DNA of 50,919 nucleotides from an uncultured Maricaulis sp. (GTDB lineage: Bacteria; Pseudomonadota; Alphaproteobacteria; Caulobacterales; Maricaulaceae). A model generated the notes under the pieces. That model saw only the letters and a program-made list of their open reading frames with translations. It was not told where the DNA came from and did not search any database. Made by a program: the position numbers and the translations under genes. The DNA lies in contig NZ_CAMYLS010000021.1 in the NCBI RefSeq assembly GCF_947259345.1, forward strand, positions 1-50,919, read 5' to 3'. Of the stretch, positions 20,434 through 29,208 are shown piece after piece. Each line of letters starts with the position of its first letter. Within the stretch, counting starts at the first letter, position 1.

Positions 20434-21912
20434 TCACGCCTTTCGGCCGGCCAGGCGCTCGCGCAGACCGGCCACTTCGCGGCGGCTGACGGGGATGGAT
20501 GCGCCGCCAGCCAGTTCGAGCTGGTAGCGGCTGCCAACCTCGCTGGTCAGCGCCAGGACATGCTGGAGATTGACCGCGTGCGAGCGGTGAACGCGGACAA
20601 AGCCGGCCGGTAACAGGTCGAGCAGCGCACTCAGATTGCGATTGTCCAGATGTGTCGCGCCGTCGGTGACATGCACCTCGGTATAATTGCCGGCTGCGGC
20701 GAGATGGACAATGTCCGGGCAGGCCAACCGTGTCAGGCGGCCGGTCGATTGTAGCGCCAGAACGGCAGGTGGCGCGGTCGGTTCCGGCTGGAGAAACTCC
20801 GGCCAGCGAATGGCGGGCAAGGCAAACAATCCCAGCACCAGCGCATAGACGCCGCGATCGATGAGATCGGCAGGCAGGAGAAGTGCGTAGAGCGGCAGGA
20901 ATGCCAGCCCGATCGCCAGTGCCCGCGCGGATGCGTCGCCGCGCCACGCCATCCAGAGGGCGGTCGAACCTGTCAGGCAGGCGGTTACTGCCGCGGATTT
21001 GGCATCATAGCCGGTCATCGCCAGCAGGCCGATCAACGCGATCAATGCGCTTGCACCCATCCAGACCGCAGCCACCCGCCCCGCTGCTGCCCAACGTTGT
21101 TGGGCAAAGCGCAGAAGGGCGAGTCCGAACACGGCGAGGCCGAGCAGGCTGAGTGCCTGGCGCGGCTGGTGCCAGTCATAGGGGTAGTTGATCAGGGCCC
21201 GGGAAATCTCGGCCAGGCCAGCAAAGGTCAGCCCGGCCAATGCGATCGCCAGCCAGAGCCCCCGCCCGTCTCCGACGCGCCATGCCCGCAAGGCAAAGGC
21301 GAGCGCCAGAGCGACCAGTCCGGCGCCGAGAATGGTCAGGGGCAGGTAATAGCGCACCGGCCGTCTCGTCTCGGCGCTATAGGGCATGATGAAGAGGGAT
21401 TGGACCAGGGTGTGGGGCGTGTAGCCGGCGCGGTGGCTGGACAGGCGCATGACGAGTTGATTGCCGTCGGACCGGATCAATCGCGCCGGTAGGGCGAAGA
21501 GGCTGTCGATCGCCCCGGCGGTCTCGCCTGCCGCGTCGGTGCCGGGCTGGCCCTTTTCGCCGATCAGCTGACCATTGAACCAGAGCGTCGCCGAAAACGG
21601 GCCGGACGTGCTGATGGCCGGCGGCGGTCCGTCCCGGGCGATCGGCACATCATCCCAGACCAGCCAGCCGGCGGTCTCGGGATGCTCAATGCTGCGATAG
21701 GCGATCCGCTGGCCCGCTGCCGGGTCGGCGAGAATGGCGTCCAGACCGATATCCGCGTCGAAATAGCGAACCGTCTCCGGCATGCGCGCATCGATACGGG
21801 GCTGAGGCGCGCCGAGGAGGAAGGCGAGTGCCAGCAGGACCAGGCCGACACTTTCAAGGCCCGGCCGGCGGTCTGCTATCGCTTTGAGCCATCCAGCCAT
21901 GATGTGAGCCAT
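20434..21912 (-). CDS. Membrane-bound LytTR-family transcription regulator
   Basis: The 492-residue protein has an N-terminal membrane anchor (SVGLVLLALAFLLG). An extracytoplasmic domain of about 150 residues follows (from about 35), with a jelly-roll-like FSATLWFNGQLIGEKG segment, then seven to eight membrane helices (about 185-370). The C-terminal LytTR DNA-binding domain (about 395-490) has VHLAAAGNYTEVHV, FVRVHRSHAVNL and IPVSRREVAGLRERL. It is thus a one-component sensor-regulator that senses outside and binds DNA inside. AAGGA before the ATG at 21912 decides the start. It is divergent from the serine hydrolase gene at 21989, a plausible target. Confidence 0.88.
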   Translation of the reverse strand: MAHIMAGWLKAIADRRPGLESVGLVLLALAFLLGAPQPRIDARMPETVRYFDADIGLDAILADPAAGQRIAYRSIEHPETAGWLVWDDVPIARDGPPPAISTSGPFSATLWFNGQLIGEKGQPGTDAAGETAGAIDSLFALPARLIRSDGNQLVMRLSSHRAGYTPHTLVQSLFIMPYSAETRRPVRYYLPLTILGAGLVALALAFALRAWRVGDGRGLWLAIALAGLTFAGLAEISRALINYPYDWHQPRQALSLLGLAVFGLALLRFAQQRWAAAGRVAAVWMGASALIALIGLLAMTGYDAKSAAVTACLTGSTALWMAWRGDASARALAIGLAFLPLYALLLPADLIDRGVYALVLGLFALPAIRWPEFLQPEPTAPPAVLALQSTGRLTRLACPDIVHLAAAGNYTEVHVTDGATHLDNRNLSALLDLLPAGFVRVHRSHAVNLQHVLALTSEVGSRYQLELAGGASIPVSRREVAGLRERLAGRKA

Positions 21913-21988
21913 TCATCCTTTTGTGGTGGGCGAGGCCCGGAATGCCCGGCATGAGCGCCTTTTGCCGGGGGGCAAGTCAATAACAGGA

Positions 21989-23035
21989 ATGCACATGCTG
22001 ACGATTGGAAGTTTTTTGACCGCAAGCGCCGGAGCCGCAAGTCTCTGGTTGAGTATGGCTGGCCAGGTCGCGACGCCGACGCTCGCGGAACAGGCACAGG
22101 CCGCCTTCGACCCGATTGCGCAGGACTATCCCGCGCTCAATGCGACGGTGATGGTCGCGGGCGAGATTGCCTGGGAGGCCGAAGGCGGCTGGCAGCGCGA
22201 CGCGGCCGACGGTGTCGACAGGGACTATAATGTCTACTCGGTCGCGAAAATGCTGACGGCCCTGGCCTATGCCCGGCTTGAGCAGGCCGGGGAGCTCGAC
22301 CTCGACACACCGGTGCGTCACATAGATCCGGGTCTGCCCTCGCAATATGAGGCGGTCACGCTCCGTGACCTGCTCGCGCATCGCGCCGGCGTGCGTCACT
22401 ACACATCGCGCGAGGACTGGATCAGCTTTTCCGATCGTCGGTGTGAAACGCCCGCGGATGCGTTGGATCATTTTATCGACGCGCCGCTCTCATCGCCGGC
22501 TGACGGCGAGATCGCCTATTCGACCTATGGCTATGTCCTTCTGAGTCACCTGCTCGTCCGGCTGACCGATACCGACAGTTTCGATGCCGCGATGCAGGCC
22601 GTGCTCGGCGACAGCTATCTGGCCCGGCGTGATTCTGACGACGCTGACAAGGCCACCAATTGGGTAGATCTGGGTGAGGGGCCGCAAGCCATTGAGGGCC
22701 TGTCCGCCGAGTGCAAGTTCGGCGCAGGTGGCCTCTTGGCCAGTTCGCGCGATCTCGCGGCAATGGGGCAATTCCTGGCCGCAGGCGAAATCGTTGATCT
22801 TGACACCTGGACTGACTTGCCGGGCCCCTGGGCGGGTTATGCCGAGAGTGTTGACCTGCACTATGCGGCCCATTCCGGTGGCTCGCCGGGCGGGCGGTCC
22901 TTCCTGATTGTCTATGTCGAACCGCAAATTTCGGTCGCGTTGACGGGCAATGCCGACAGCGAAAACCTGCAGGCGCTCTCGATTGAACTGGCGGATTTGT
23001 TTGCCGGTTTCGACGACGAGGCAGCTGAGGATTAG
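21989..23035 (+). CDS. Beta-lactamase-fold serine hydrolase (S12-like), secreted
   Basis: The 348-residue product has a signal peptide (about residues 1-30) and a penicillin-binding/beta-lactamase-like domain. The SxxK motif is SVAK (in YNVYSVAKMLTALAYARL), a Tyr-box is seen in AYSTYGYVLLSHLL, and the third motif is HSG in AAHSGGSPGGRSF. LRDLLAHRAGVRHY is typical of class C-type esterases and peptidases. It is likely periplasmic and acts on an ester or peptide; the substrate is unknown. The ATG at 21989 follows AACAGGA. It is divergent from the LytTR gene and convergent with prmA, 5 bases away. Confidence 0.85.
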   Translation: MHMLTIGSFLTASAGAASLWLSMAGQVATPTLAEQAQAAFDPIAQDYPALNATVMVAGEIAWEAEGGWQRDAADGVDRDYNVYSVAKMLTALAYARLEQAGELDLDTPVRHIDPGLPSQYEAVTLRDLLAHRAGVRHYTSREDWISFSDRRCETPADALDHFIDAPLSSPADGEIAYSTYGYVLLSHLLVRLTDTDSFDAAMQAVLGDSYLARRDSDDADKATNWVDLGEGPQAIEGLSAECKFGAGGLLASSRDLAAMGQFLAAGEIVDLDTWTDLPGPWAGYAESVDLHYAAHSGGSPGGRSFLIVYVEPQISVALTGNADSENLQALSIELADLFAGFDDEAAED

Positions 23036-23040
23036 AGGGC

Positions 23041-23901
23041 CTAACCCTTGCTGGCGATCAGCGTCTCCCAGCCCTCAAGTGGCGGCTGGCGGTGGACGCT
23101 GAGGCCGGCGGCCTCATAGGCGGCGCGGACCCAGGCTTCCTGTTCGGTCAGCAGACCGGACAGGATGACCTTGCCGCCCGGGGCCAGAATTTCTGCGACA
23201 CCGGGCGCCAGTTCGACCAGCGGACCGGCGAGGATATTGGCGAAGACCAGCTCGAACTGGCGACCCGCCAGCTTGGGATGATCGAGGCCCTCGGCGACAA
23301 AGCAGTCAATGCCGGGTGTGGTGTTCTTCGCGCAGTTCTCCGCGCTTTCATCGACCGCTTCAGGGTCGACGTCGGAGGCGAGGATTTCGGCGTCGGGCAG
23401 GACTTTCGCCGCGGCTATGGCGAGCACCGCTGTGCCGCAGCCCAGATCGAAGACCGTTCTGGGCGAGGCGCCGGCATCAAGCATTTCCGAAAAGGCGATC
23501 AGGCAGCCACGCGTGGTGCCATGATGGCCCGTACCGAAGGCCGGGCCGGCTTCGATCTCGATGCCGATCTGACCGTCGGCCACAGCGTCGCGATCATGCG
23601 CGCCGAACAGGGTGAAGCGTCCGGCATCAACCGGTTTGAGACCCTGTAACGAGAGGCGCACCCAATCCTCTTCCGGCAGCGGCCCGAACTCCACGGAAAT
23701 ATCATCGCTGATGCCCGAGGCGGCGCGGAAAGCCGCTTCATCGGGCATGGACTGGAAGAGCACGTCCAGGCGAGCCGTCGGGCCTTCCTCGAAGATGGCC
23801 CAGCTCAAGGCGACCGGCGGATAGACTTCGTCGAGGCGTTCGACGACATCGGCCAGGGTGGCAAAATCGGACAGGGCAGTCAGGCGCCAAAGCGTGGTCA
23901 T
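23041..23901 (-). CDS. prmA: Ribosomal protein L11 methyltransferase
   Basis: PrmA is a SAM-dependent enzyme that methylates ribosomal protein L11. The 286-residue product has the N-terminal substrate-recognition domain (residues 1-110), then the class I methyltransferase core: AFGTGHHGTTRGCL, VFDLGCGTAVLAIAAAK, a SAM-binding Asp in ILASDVDPEAV, and FANILAGPLVELAP. The reading frame stays open for about 100 codons upstream, but that part is only translation of an inverted repeat, so I start at the ATG at 23901, where the conserved protein begins. Confidence 0.93.
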   Translation of the reverse strand: MTTLWRLTALSDFATLADVVERLDEVYPPVALSWAIFEEGPTARLDVLFQSMPDEAAFRAASGISDDISVEFGPLPEEDWVRLSLQGLKPVDAGRFTLFGAHDRDAVADGQIGIEIEAGPAFGTGHHGTTRGCLIAFSEMLDAGASPRTVFDLGCGTAVLAIAAAKVLPDAEILASDVDPEAVDESAENCAKNTTPGIDCFVAEGLDHPKLAGRQFELVFANILAGPLVELAPGVAEILAPGGKVILSGLLTEQEAWVRAAYEAAGLSVHRQPPLEGWETLIASKG

Positions 23902-24033
23902 GGGCGGTCTCCGGATAAGGCGGGCGGTGTGGACGCTGGCGCGGCGGAAATCAAGCGGGGAGGGTGGTGGTGCCGAGTTGAACCTCGCGAGCGAAAGCTC
24001 GGGAGAAGACCTTGAATGTCTTGCCGGGAGACC

Positions 24034-24115
24034 GCCGCATGGGTTCATTCGCGTCAAGGCGCATGCCCGCTTTGCGGCGCCGAAGGCGGCCTTGACGCGA
24101 ATGAACCCATGCGGC
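24034..24115. repeat. Perfect 27-base inverted repeat, family copy 1
   Basis: Arms 24034-24060 and 24089-24115 are exact inverted copies of 27 bases around a 28-base loop. After the right arm comes CTGCTGGCTGGCATGACAAGC. The element at 49928-50007 has the same geometry, 18 of 27 identical arm positions, and the same following sequence. The further 24130-24166 segment (GACAAGC ... GCTTGTC) also pairs. It fills the gap between prmA and the esterase gene; no gene is seen in the gap. Confidence 0.85.
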
Positions 24116-24170
24116 CTGCTGGCTGGCATGACAAGCAAGGACGGGTGGGGGCGGCCCCCGCTTGTCACTG

Positions 24171-25106
24171 TTACTCCACTTCCAGCGCCTCGATGAGCAC
24201 CGCCCGGATCTCCTGCCATGCGGCAGAAACCGGATCGATCAGCTCGAAATGGCCGGCCCCGGGCAGCACAACATGCCGGACACTGTCACCGCGCTCGGCG
24301 GCAAGAAGCGTGTAGCGCGCGCCGAGAACCGGCGGCACAATGGGATCGAGTTCACCAGACACGATCACCTGATCCACCGCGATCCCATCCATTGAGCCGG
24401 GCGAGACCTGGGCCATCAGCTCGCGCGTCTGTCCGTCAACCGGGCCGATGAGATTGTCGACCGTATCCGGCTCGCCGCAGCGCCCCGGCCCGTGCGCGCG
24501 ATAATCGGCGAGGTCATTGATGCCGGCCAGGGTGACCACCGCGTCGGGCAGGAGCGGATCGGCACGCCAGGGCGCGCTGTCCTCGGGCAAGCCACCCCGT
24601 GCTGCCGCCCACAGGGCCAGATGGCCGCCAGCGGAATGGCCCGTGAAGACGAGACGGTCGAGATCGAGTGGGTAGTCATCCGCGACCGCGCGCAGATGAT
24701 CCATCCCGTCGGCAATATCCTCGAACGTGCCCGGCCAGCCGCCTGTCTCATGCCCGATGCGGGCGTATTCGAGGTTCCAGACGGCGATCCCGTGATCGCG
24801 CAGATCGGCGGCGACATAATCCTGCAGTATGGTGCCGGGAATCTGCGACAGCCAGCACCCGCCATGCACCATGGCCACGACCGGGAAAGGCCCGTCGCCG
24901 TCAGGCAGCCACAACTCGCCGAATTCCAGCTCGCCTTCGCCAAAGGCGATGCGCGCTGTCGCCGACTCGCGCGGCCGGTCGAGCAGTTCGTTCCAGGCGA
25001 TGGGGCGAACGTCGGCATGCGGGTCGGTGAAGGCCGGCGCAGACGCCGGAAGCGATTGGCAGGCCGCGAGGGCAGTAGTGGCAGCAAGGAGGAAGGCGCG
25101 GATCAT
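24171..25106 (-). CDS. Alpha/beta hydrolase lipoprotein, esterase-like
   Basis: The 311-residue protein has a lipoprotein signal with lipobox ALAAC (Cys 16). The alpha/beta hydrolase fold shows the oxyanion-hole motif VHGGCW (about residue 81), the nucleophile elbow FTGHSAGGHLALWAA (Ser about 156), an acidic residue in SGELDPIVPP and the catalytic His in LPGAGHFELIDP. HGGxW plus GHSAGG places it near the hormone-sensitive-lipase/kynurenine-formamidase-like esterases. The natural substrate is unknown; it is likely anchored in the periplasm or outer membrane. It lies downstream of the helicase gene on the same strand. Confidence 0.87.
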   Translation of the reverse strand: MIRAFLLAATTALAACQSLPASAPAFTDPHADVRPIAWNELLDRPRESATARIAFGEGELEFGELWLPDGDGPFPVVAMVHGGCWLSQIPGTILQDYVAADLRDHGIAVWNLEYARIGHETGGWPGTFEDIADGMDHLRAVADDYPLDLDRLVFTGHSAGGHLALWAAARGGLPEDSAPWRADPLLPDAVVTLAGINDLADYRAHGPGRCGEPDTVDNLIGPVDGQTRELMAQVSPGSMDGIAVDQVIVSGELDPIVPPVLGARYTLLAAERGDSVRHVVLPGAGHFELIDPVSAAWQEIRAVLIEALEVE

Positions 25107-25125
25107 GGGGTCTCGATGTTGGGCG

Positions 25126-27417
25126 TCACGGCAATTCCCGCAAGAAATTCTCCACCACCTTCTTCTCGCCGGCCTTGTCGAATTTCACCGTGTATTTGGA
25201 GCCATCGGCTTTCTTCACAGTGCCGTAGCCGAATTTGTCGTGGAAGACGCGGTCGCCGGCGCGCCAGGTGCCGTTGGTGTCGGACCCTCCGCTTTCAATA
25301 AGTGTGGCCTTGGCGTTGATGGTGGGCGGTGAGGAGCGGCGGCCGGATTGCTGGTTGGCCTGATAGCGCTTCCAGCCGGGGCTGGAATAGCTCGAGGCCA
25401 TGGCGTCGGGCTGTTGGCTGACGCTTTCGAAACCGGGGCCGCTATCGTAATAGCCGGTCTCCGAGCGCGCCTCGACATGATCGACCGGCATCTCATCGAT
25501 AAAGCGGGACGGGATGACGGTCTGCCAGCGGCCATAGATCATGCGATTGGCGGTGAAGGTAATGATGGCGCGTTCGCGGGCGCGGGTGATGCCGACATAG
25601 GCGAGGCGGCGTTCCTCCTCGAGCGAACGCGTGCCGCCCTCATCCAGCGAACGCTGGGAGGGGAAGACGGTCTCTTCCCAGCCGGGCAGGAAAACGAGCG
25701 GGAATTCCAGACCCTTGGCGCCGTGGAGCGTCATCAGGGAAATCTCGTCTTCATCCGGCTGACGATCGGCATCCGTGAGCAGGGCGACATGTTCGAGATA
25801 GGCTTCCAGCGTGTCGTATTCGCCCATGGAGCGGACCAGCTCCTTGAGGTTTTCCAGCTTGCCGGCAGCCTGGGGTGTCTTGTCCTCCCGCCACATGGCG
25901 GTATAGCCGCTCTCGTCGAGAATGATTTCGGCCAGCTCGTCCAGCCGGCTCTGTTCGGACTGTTCCCGCCAGCGCTCGATATCGCGCAGGAAGACACCCA
26001 GCGCCGTGCGCGCCTTGCCGCGGATCTCGTCCGTGCCGAGCATGAGCCGGGTCGCCTCGGTCATCGGCACGCCCTGGGCCCGCGCGGTCATGGCAATCTT
26101 TTGGACCGTGGTGTCGCCAATGCCGCGCTTGGGCGTGTTGACGATGCGCTCGAAGGCGAGATCATCCTCCGGCGAGCGCACCAGGCGCAGATAGGCGTGG
26201 GCGTCGCGGACTTCGGCGCGCTCGAAGAAGCGCGGTCCGCCGATCACCTTGTAGGGCAGGCCCAGCATGATGAAACGGTCTTCAAAGGCGCGCATCTGCC
26301 AGGCGGCGCGGACGAGGACGGCACTGTCGGAATAGGCGCGGCCGCCGGAGACCCAATTCTCGATTTCCTCGGCGACATAGCGGGCCTCGGCCTCGCCATC
26401 CCAGATGCCGCGGACCTGGACCTTTTCGCCATCGGCATCATCGGTCCACAAGGTCTTGCCAAGGCGCGAGCGATTGGCGGCGATCAGGCCGGAGGCGGCC
26501 CCCAGGATATGCGCGGTCGAGCGGTAATTTCGCTCCAGCCGGATCACTTCCGCGCCGACGAAGTCCTTTTCGAAGCGCAATATGTTATCGACCTCGGCGC
26601 CGCGCCAGCCATAGATCGACTGGTCGTCATCGCCCACACAGCAGATATTCCCCGTACCCTGGGCCAGAAGGCGCAGCCAGAGATACTGGGCGACATTGGT
26701 GTCCTGGTACTCGTCGACCAGGAGATAGCGGAATTTTTCGTGATAGAGCTTCAGGACGTCCGGATTGTCCTTGAAGATGTGCAGCGTGTGCAGCAGTAGA
26801 TCGCCGAAATCGCAGGCATTGAGCGTTTTCAGACGGTCCTGATAAATCTGGTAGAGACCCTGGCCACGGCCCTCGGCAAAGGCCCATTTGTCATCCTCGC
26901 CGAGCTGGGCCGGCATCAGGCCGCGATTCTTCCAGCCATCGATCAGGCTGGCGAGATGGCGCGGCGTCCAGCGCTTCTCGTCGATATTTTCCGCCTGGAT
27001 GATCTGCTTCATCAGGCGCAGCTGGTCGTCCGTGTCGAGAATCGTGAAGGAGGATTTCAGATCCACCAGCTCGGCATGGCGGCGCAGGATCTGGGCCGAG
27101 ACCGAGTGGAAAGTTCCCAGCCAGGGCACGCCTTCGACCGCCTCACCGATGATCTTGCCGACCCGTTCCTTCATCTCGCGGGCCGCCTTGTTGGTGAAGG
27201 TGACGGCGAGAATTTCCCATGGCCGCGCGCGACCGGTGGCGAGGATATGGGCGAGGCGGGTGGTCAAAACACGGGTCTTGCCAGTCCCGGCGCCCGCCAG
27301 CACCAGGACCGGCCCGTCCATCGCTTCCACGGCCGAGCGCTGCTCGTTGTTCAACCCTTCCAGATAGGGCGTCGGCGGCGCGGGGCGCGCCATGTCGGAG
27401 ATGGAAAGACCGGACAT
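25126..27417 (-). CDS. Superfamily 1 DNA helicase of the PcrA/UvrD family
   Basis: This ATP-dependent 3'-5' helicase acts in excision repair and replication. The 763-residue protein shows motif I AGAGTGKTRVLTTRL, motif Ia TFTNKAAREMKER, motif II DEYQDTN, motif III DDQSIYGWRGAE, motif V LMTLHGAKGLEF and motif VI VGITRARE. The C-terminal GDRVFHDKFGYGTV segment is the Tudor-like domain that in PcrA/UvrD contacts RNA polymerase. The ATG at 27417 with AGGGA upstream is chosen over an open upstream extension. By function it would be called uvrD or pcrA; I leave the symbol open. Confidence 0.95.
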   Translation of the reverse strand: MSGLSISDMARPAPPTPYLEGLNNEQRSAVEAMDGPVLVLAGAGTGKTRVLTTRLAHILATGRARPWEILAVTFTNKAAREMKERVGKIIGEAVEGVPWLGTFHSVSAQILRRHAELVDLKSSFTILDTDDQLRLMKQIIQAENIDEKRWTPRHLASLIDGWKNRGLMPAQLGEDDKWAFAEGRGQGLYQIYQDRLKTLNACDFGDLLLHTLHIFKDNPDVLKLYHEKFRYLLVDEYQDTNVAQYLWLRLLAQGTGNICCVGDDDQSIYGWRGAEVDNILRFEKDFVGAEVIRLERNYRSTAHILGAASGLIAANRSRLGKTLWTDDADGEKVQVRGIWDGEAEARYVAEEIENWVSGGRAYSDSAVLVRAAWQMRAFEDRFIMLGLPYKVIGGPRFFERAEVRDAHAYLRLVRSPEDDLAFERIVNTPKRGIGDTTVQKIAMTARAQGVPMTEATRLMLGTDEIRGKARTALGVFLRDIERWREQSEQSRLDELAEIILDESGYTAMWREDKTPQAAGKLENLKELVRSMGEYDTLEAYLEHVALLTDADRQPDEDEISLMTLHGAKGLEFPLVFLPGWEETVFPSQRSLDEGGTRSLEEERRLAYVGITRARERAIITFTANRMIYGRWQTVIPSRFIDEMPVDHVEARSETGYYDSGPGFESVSQQPDAMASSYSSPGWKRYQANQQSGRRSSPPTINAKATLIESGGSDTNGTWRAGDRVFHDKFGYGTVKKADGSKYTVKFDKAGEKKVVENFLRELP

Positions 27418-27568
27418 GCAATTCCCTGCTGCTTGGACGGCGGGGGCAACCCCTGTTTGTCGAACCGATTCAATGCGCCATACTGGACCGATTGGCGCCC
27501 GATCCCAAGGGAGACATGTGTGATTGTTCGTTTTTTGTTCGCTTTGGCGCGCCCGGGAGGAGGCTGAC

Positions 27569-28066
27569 ATGAATGTCGGTGGAGTGTTGATGATCGCTAG
27601 CGCTTTCAGCCTCGCAGGCTGTGCGACCGCGGCTCTGCGTGAAGACGCTCCCGTCAGAGCACCGGTGGGCGAGCTGGTGTCGCTGACCCCGATCGTGCAG
27701 GGGATTTTTCTCGGGGACGGGCTGACCGCTCAGGTTGGCGCAGCGCGGGGGCCCGGCGGGATCTTCATGACATTGCACTTGCCGGTTGCGGAGCGCTTCG
27801 ACGGGCAGCGCGTTCAGACCATTGTATTTGAGCCCGGTTTCCTGCCTCGGCGGATTTATCGGGTTGATATGGATGGGGTCGCACCGGCGGAACTCGTGAT
27901 CGAGCCGGATCGGGGCCTGCTGAATCAGTGGACCGCGATCCGCGCTCAATCGGACCGTCGAGGTCCGGGCTACTGGCATCGCAGTGCCGTGCCTGAAGAG
28001 CTGATCGATCTGGAGCTGCTTGGCGCCGAGCTTGTTCTCGATTTCGACCCGGCGGATTATCGCTAA
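27569..28066 (+). CDS. Putative lipoprotein of unknown function
   Basis: The 165-residue protein begins with a lipoprotein signal (lipobox LAGC, Cys 18). A strong GGGAGGAGG ribosome site lies just before the ATG at 27569. The mature part is about 145 residues and predicted largely beta (SLTPIVQGIFLGDGLTAQVG; GIFMTLHLPVAERFDG). I do not recognise a family. It is divergent from the helicase gene and convergent with the hemerythrin gene, whose end is only 3 bases away. Confidence 0.75.
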   Translation: MNVGGVLMIASAFSLAGCATAALREDAPVRAPVGELVSLTPIVQGIFLGDGLTAQVGAARGPGGIFMTLHLPVAERFDGQRVQTIVFEPGFLPRRIYRVDMDGVAPAELVIEPDRGLLNQWTAIRAQSDRRGPGYWHRSAVPEELIDLELLGAELVLDFDPADYR

Positions 28067-28069
28067 GTC

Positions 28070-28477
28070 CTAGCCCGCCAGCCTCAGCGGCGTTTTGGGT
28101 GAGTATTTCATGTCGATGCCCTTGATGTGGGCAGTGAGCCAGAGTTTCAGGAACATCAGAAATTTGTGTGGCAGCTGACCGTTGTCAGCCCGGATGAGGT
28201 CGGCGAATTCGCCGTATTTCTTCAGCAGGTCCTGGTGGATCAGCTTGTGGGTGGTCAGGCCCTCATAGTTGATCGAGGCCATGAAGGCTTCCTCGTCGTG
28301 AAAATGGTCAATCGTGACCTGGGCGAGCTGATCGACCAGCGCGATGACGGGCGGACCGCTCTGGCCATTTTCCGCGGCATCCGAGATCCGGTTCATCAGA
28401 TCAAGGATATCCTTGTGTTCGTCATTCATGCGTTCGACGCCAACGTCGAGGTCGCTGCTCCATTCCATGATCGGCAT
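28070..28477 (-). CDS. Bacteriohemerythrin
   Basis: This 135-residue cytoplasmic protein is a single-domain bacteriohemerythrin, an O2-binding di-iron four-helix bundle. All seven iron ligands can be placed: H21 (MNDEHKDI), H58 and E62 (HFHDEEAF), H77 and H81 (THKLIHQDL), H116 and D121 (AHIKGIDMKY). The N-terminal WSSDLDVGVERM is also typical. It probably senses or stores oxygen; a link to taxis is common for such proteins but not shown here. The ATG at 28477 has its GGAG ribosome site inside a perfect hairpin (28482-28503), suggesting translational control. Confidence 0.93.
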   Translation of the reverse strand: MPIMEWSSDLDVGVERMNDEHKDILDLMNRISDAAENGQSGPPVIALVDQLAQVTIDHFHDEEAFMASINYEGLTTHKLIHQDLLKKYGEFADLIRADNGQLPHKFLMFLKLWLTAHIKGIDMKYSPKTPLRLAG

Positions 28478-28481
28478 GGCC

Positions 28482-28503
28482 GTCTCCAATTCGTGTTGGA
28501 GAC
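28482..28503 (-). promoter_or_regulatory. Hairpin covering the hemerythrin ribosome binding site
   Basis: On the minus strand GTCTCCAA-CACGAA-TTGGAGAC forms a perfect 8-base-pair stem with a 6-base loop. It ends 4 bases before the ATG at 28477. The GGAG ribosome site is in the 3' arm and is fully paired with TCTCC of the 5' arm. There is no T run, so a terminator is unlikely. Confidence 0.6.
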
Positions 28504-28613
28504 AGTGTTCATAACCTGATTGAAATTGAGGTTAATGCGACTGATCCTGAAGGTCTGCGTGCCGTCGCTTTGCAAGAATATAATATCATTCAGGAAATGG
28601 CAGACGCGGTCGC

Positions 28614-29144
28614 TTAGCCGAAGAGCGCATCCACATTGGCCTGGGCGGCTTCATCATCCAGCTCGTCCTCGCCATCGGTGCGGCCATGGATGGCGCCTGA
28701 GGCGGCCGCGATCAGCGGTTTGATTTCTTCCGTCGCGAGTTGCGCGATTTTCGAACAGGCTTCCGGATCGGTCGTCTCGCGCAGCAGGGACTGGGCGCGC
28801 AGGACTTCGCCATCGATCTGGAGAATGAGCGTTTCCAGATGCGCCCGGACCGCGTTCGGCGCCGCGCGATAGGCGAGAATGGCCAGATCCTTGTCCTTGA
28901 AGGCGGAATTGGCGAAGTGGCCGGGATAGTCCGACGGGGCCCATTCGAGCACGTCTTCGGCGCAGTCGGGCATGTCGGGGAGCATTTCCATCAACATGAC
29001 GACTTCGTTGAAATGATTGAGATAGTCGGTCGCCAAACCGGTCACGGGATTGATATTGGCCGCGCGCAGGGCCTCAGGCGTCAGCGGGCCTTCGCCCAGC
29101 ACAGCGCCGTCCAAGTCCAGATTTTCAGCCCCGGTCAGTCTCAT
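28614..29144 (-). CDS. Conserved hypothetical protein
   Basis: The 176-residue soluble protein is mostly helical and acidic, with no signal or membrane segment. It has a striking central stretch, NPVTGLATDYLNHFNEVVML (about residues 32-51), then MLPDMPDCAEDVLEW. I believe this motif recurs in uncharacterised alphaproteobacterial proteins, but I cannot name a family. The C-terminus is very acidic (DGEDELDDEAAQ). The ATG at 29144 is preferred although the frame stays open upstream through the end of the clc gene region. Function unknown. Confidence 0.75.
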   Translation of the reverse strand: MRLTGAENLDLDGAVLGEGPLTPEALRAANINPVTGLATDYLNHFNEVVMLMEMLPDMPDCAEDVLEWAPSDYPGHFANSAFKDKDLAILAYRAAPNAVRAHLETLILQIDGEVLRAQSLLRETTDPEACSKIAQLATEEIKPLIAAASGAIHGRTDGEDELDDEAAQANVDALFG

Positions 29145-29208
29145 CCCGCGACCATATCGCGGACATTCTTTCCAGAGGGATAACCGGACTGAAAGCGGGG
29201 AAATCGGG

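Noticed and set aside
24130-24166. Rho-independent terminator after the esterase gene
   Set aside because: A GC-rich stem is present but no T run follows on the minus strand; I treat it as part of the repeat region.
23902-24219. N-terminal extension of PrmA by about 100 residues
   Set aside because: The extension is translation of the 27-base inverted repeat and its flanks, and the conserved protein starts at 23901.
25348-26799. 483-codon open frame on the + strand
   Set aside because: It is antisense to the UvrD/PcrA helicase gene, which has every helicase motif.
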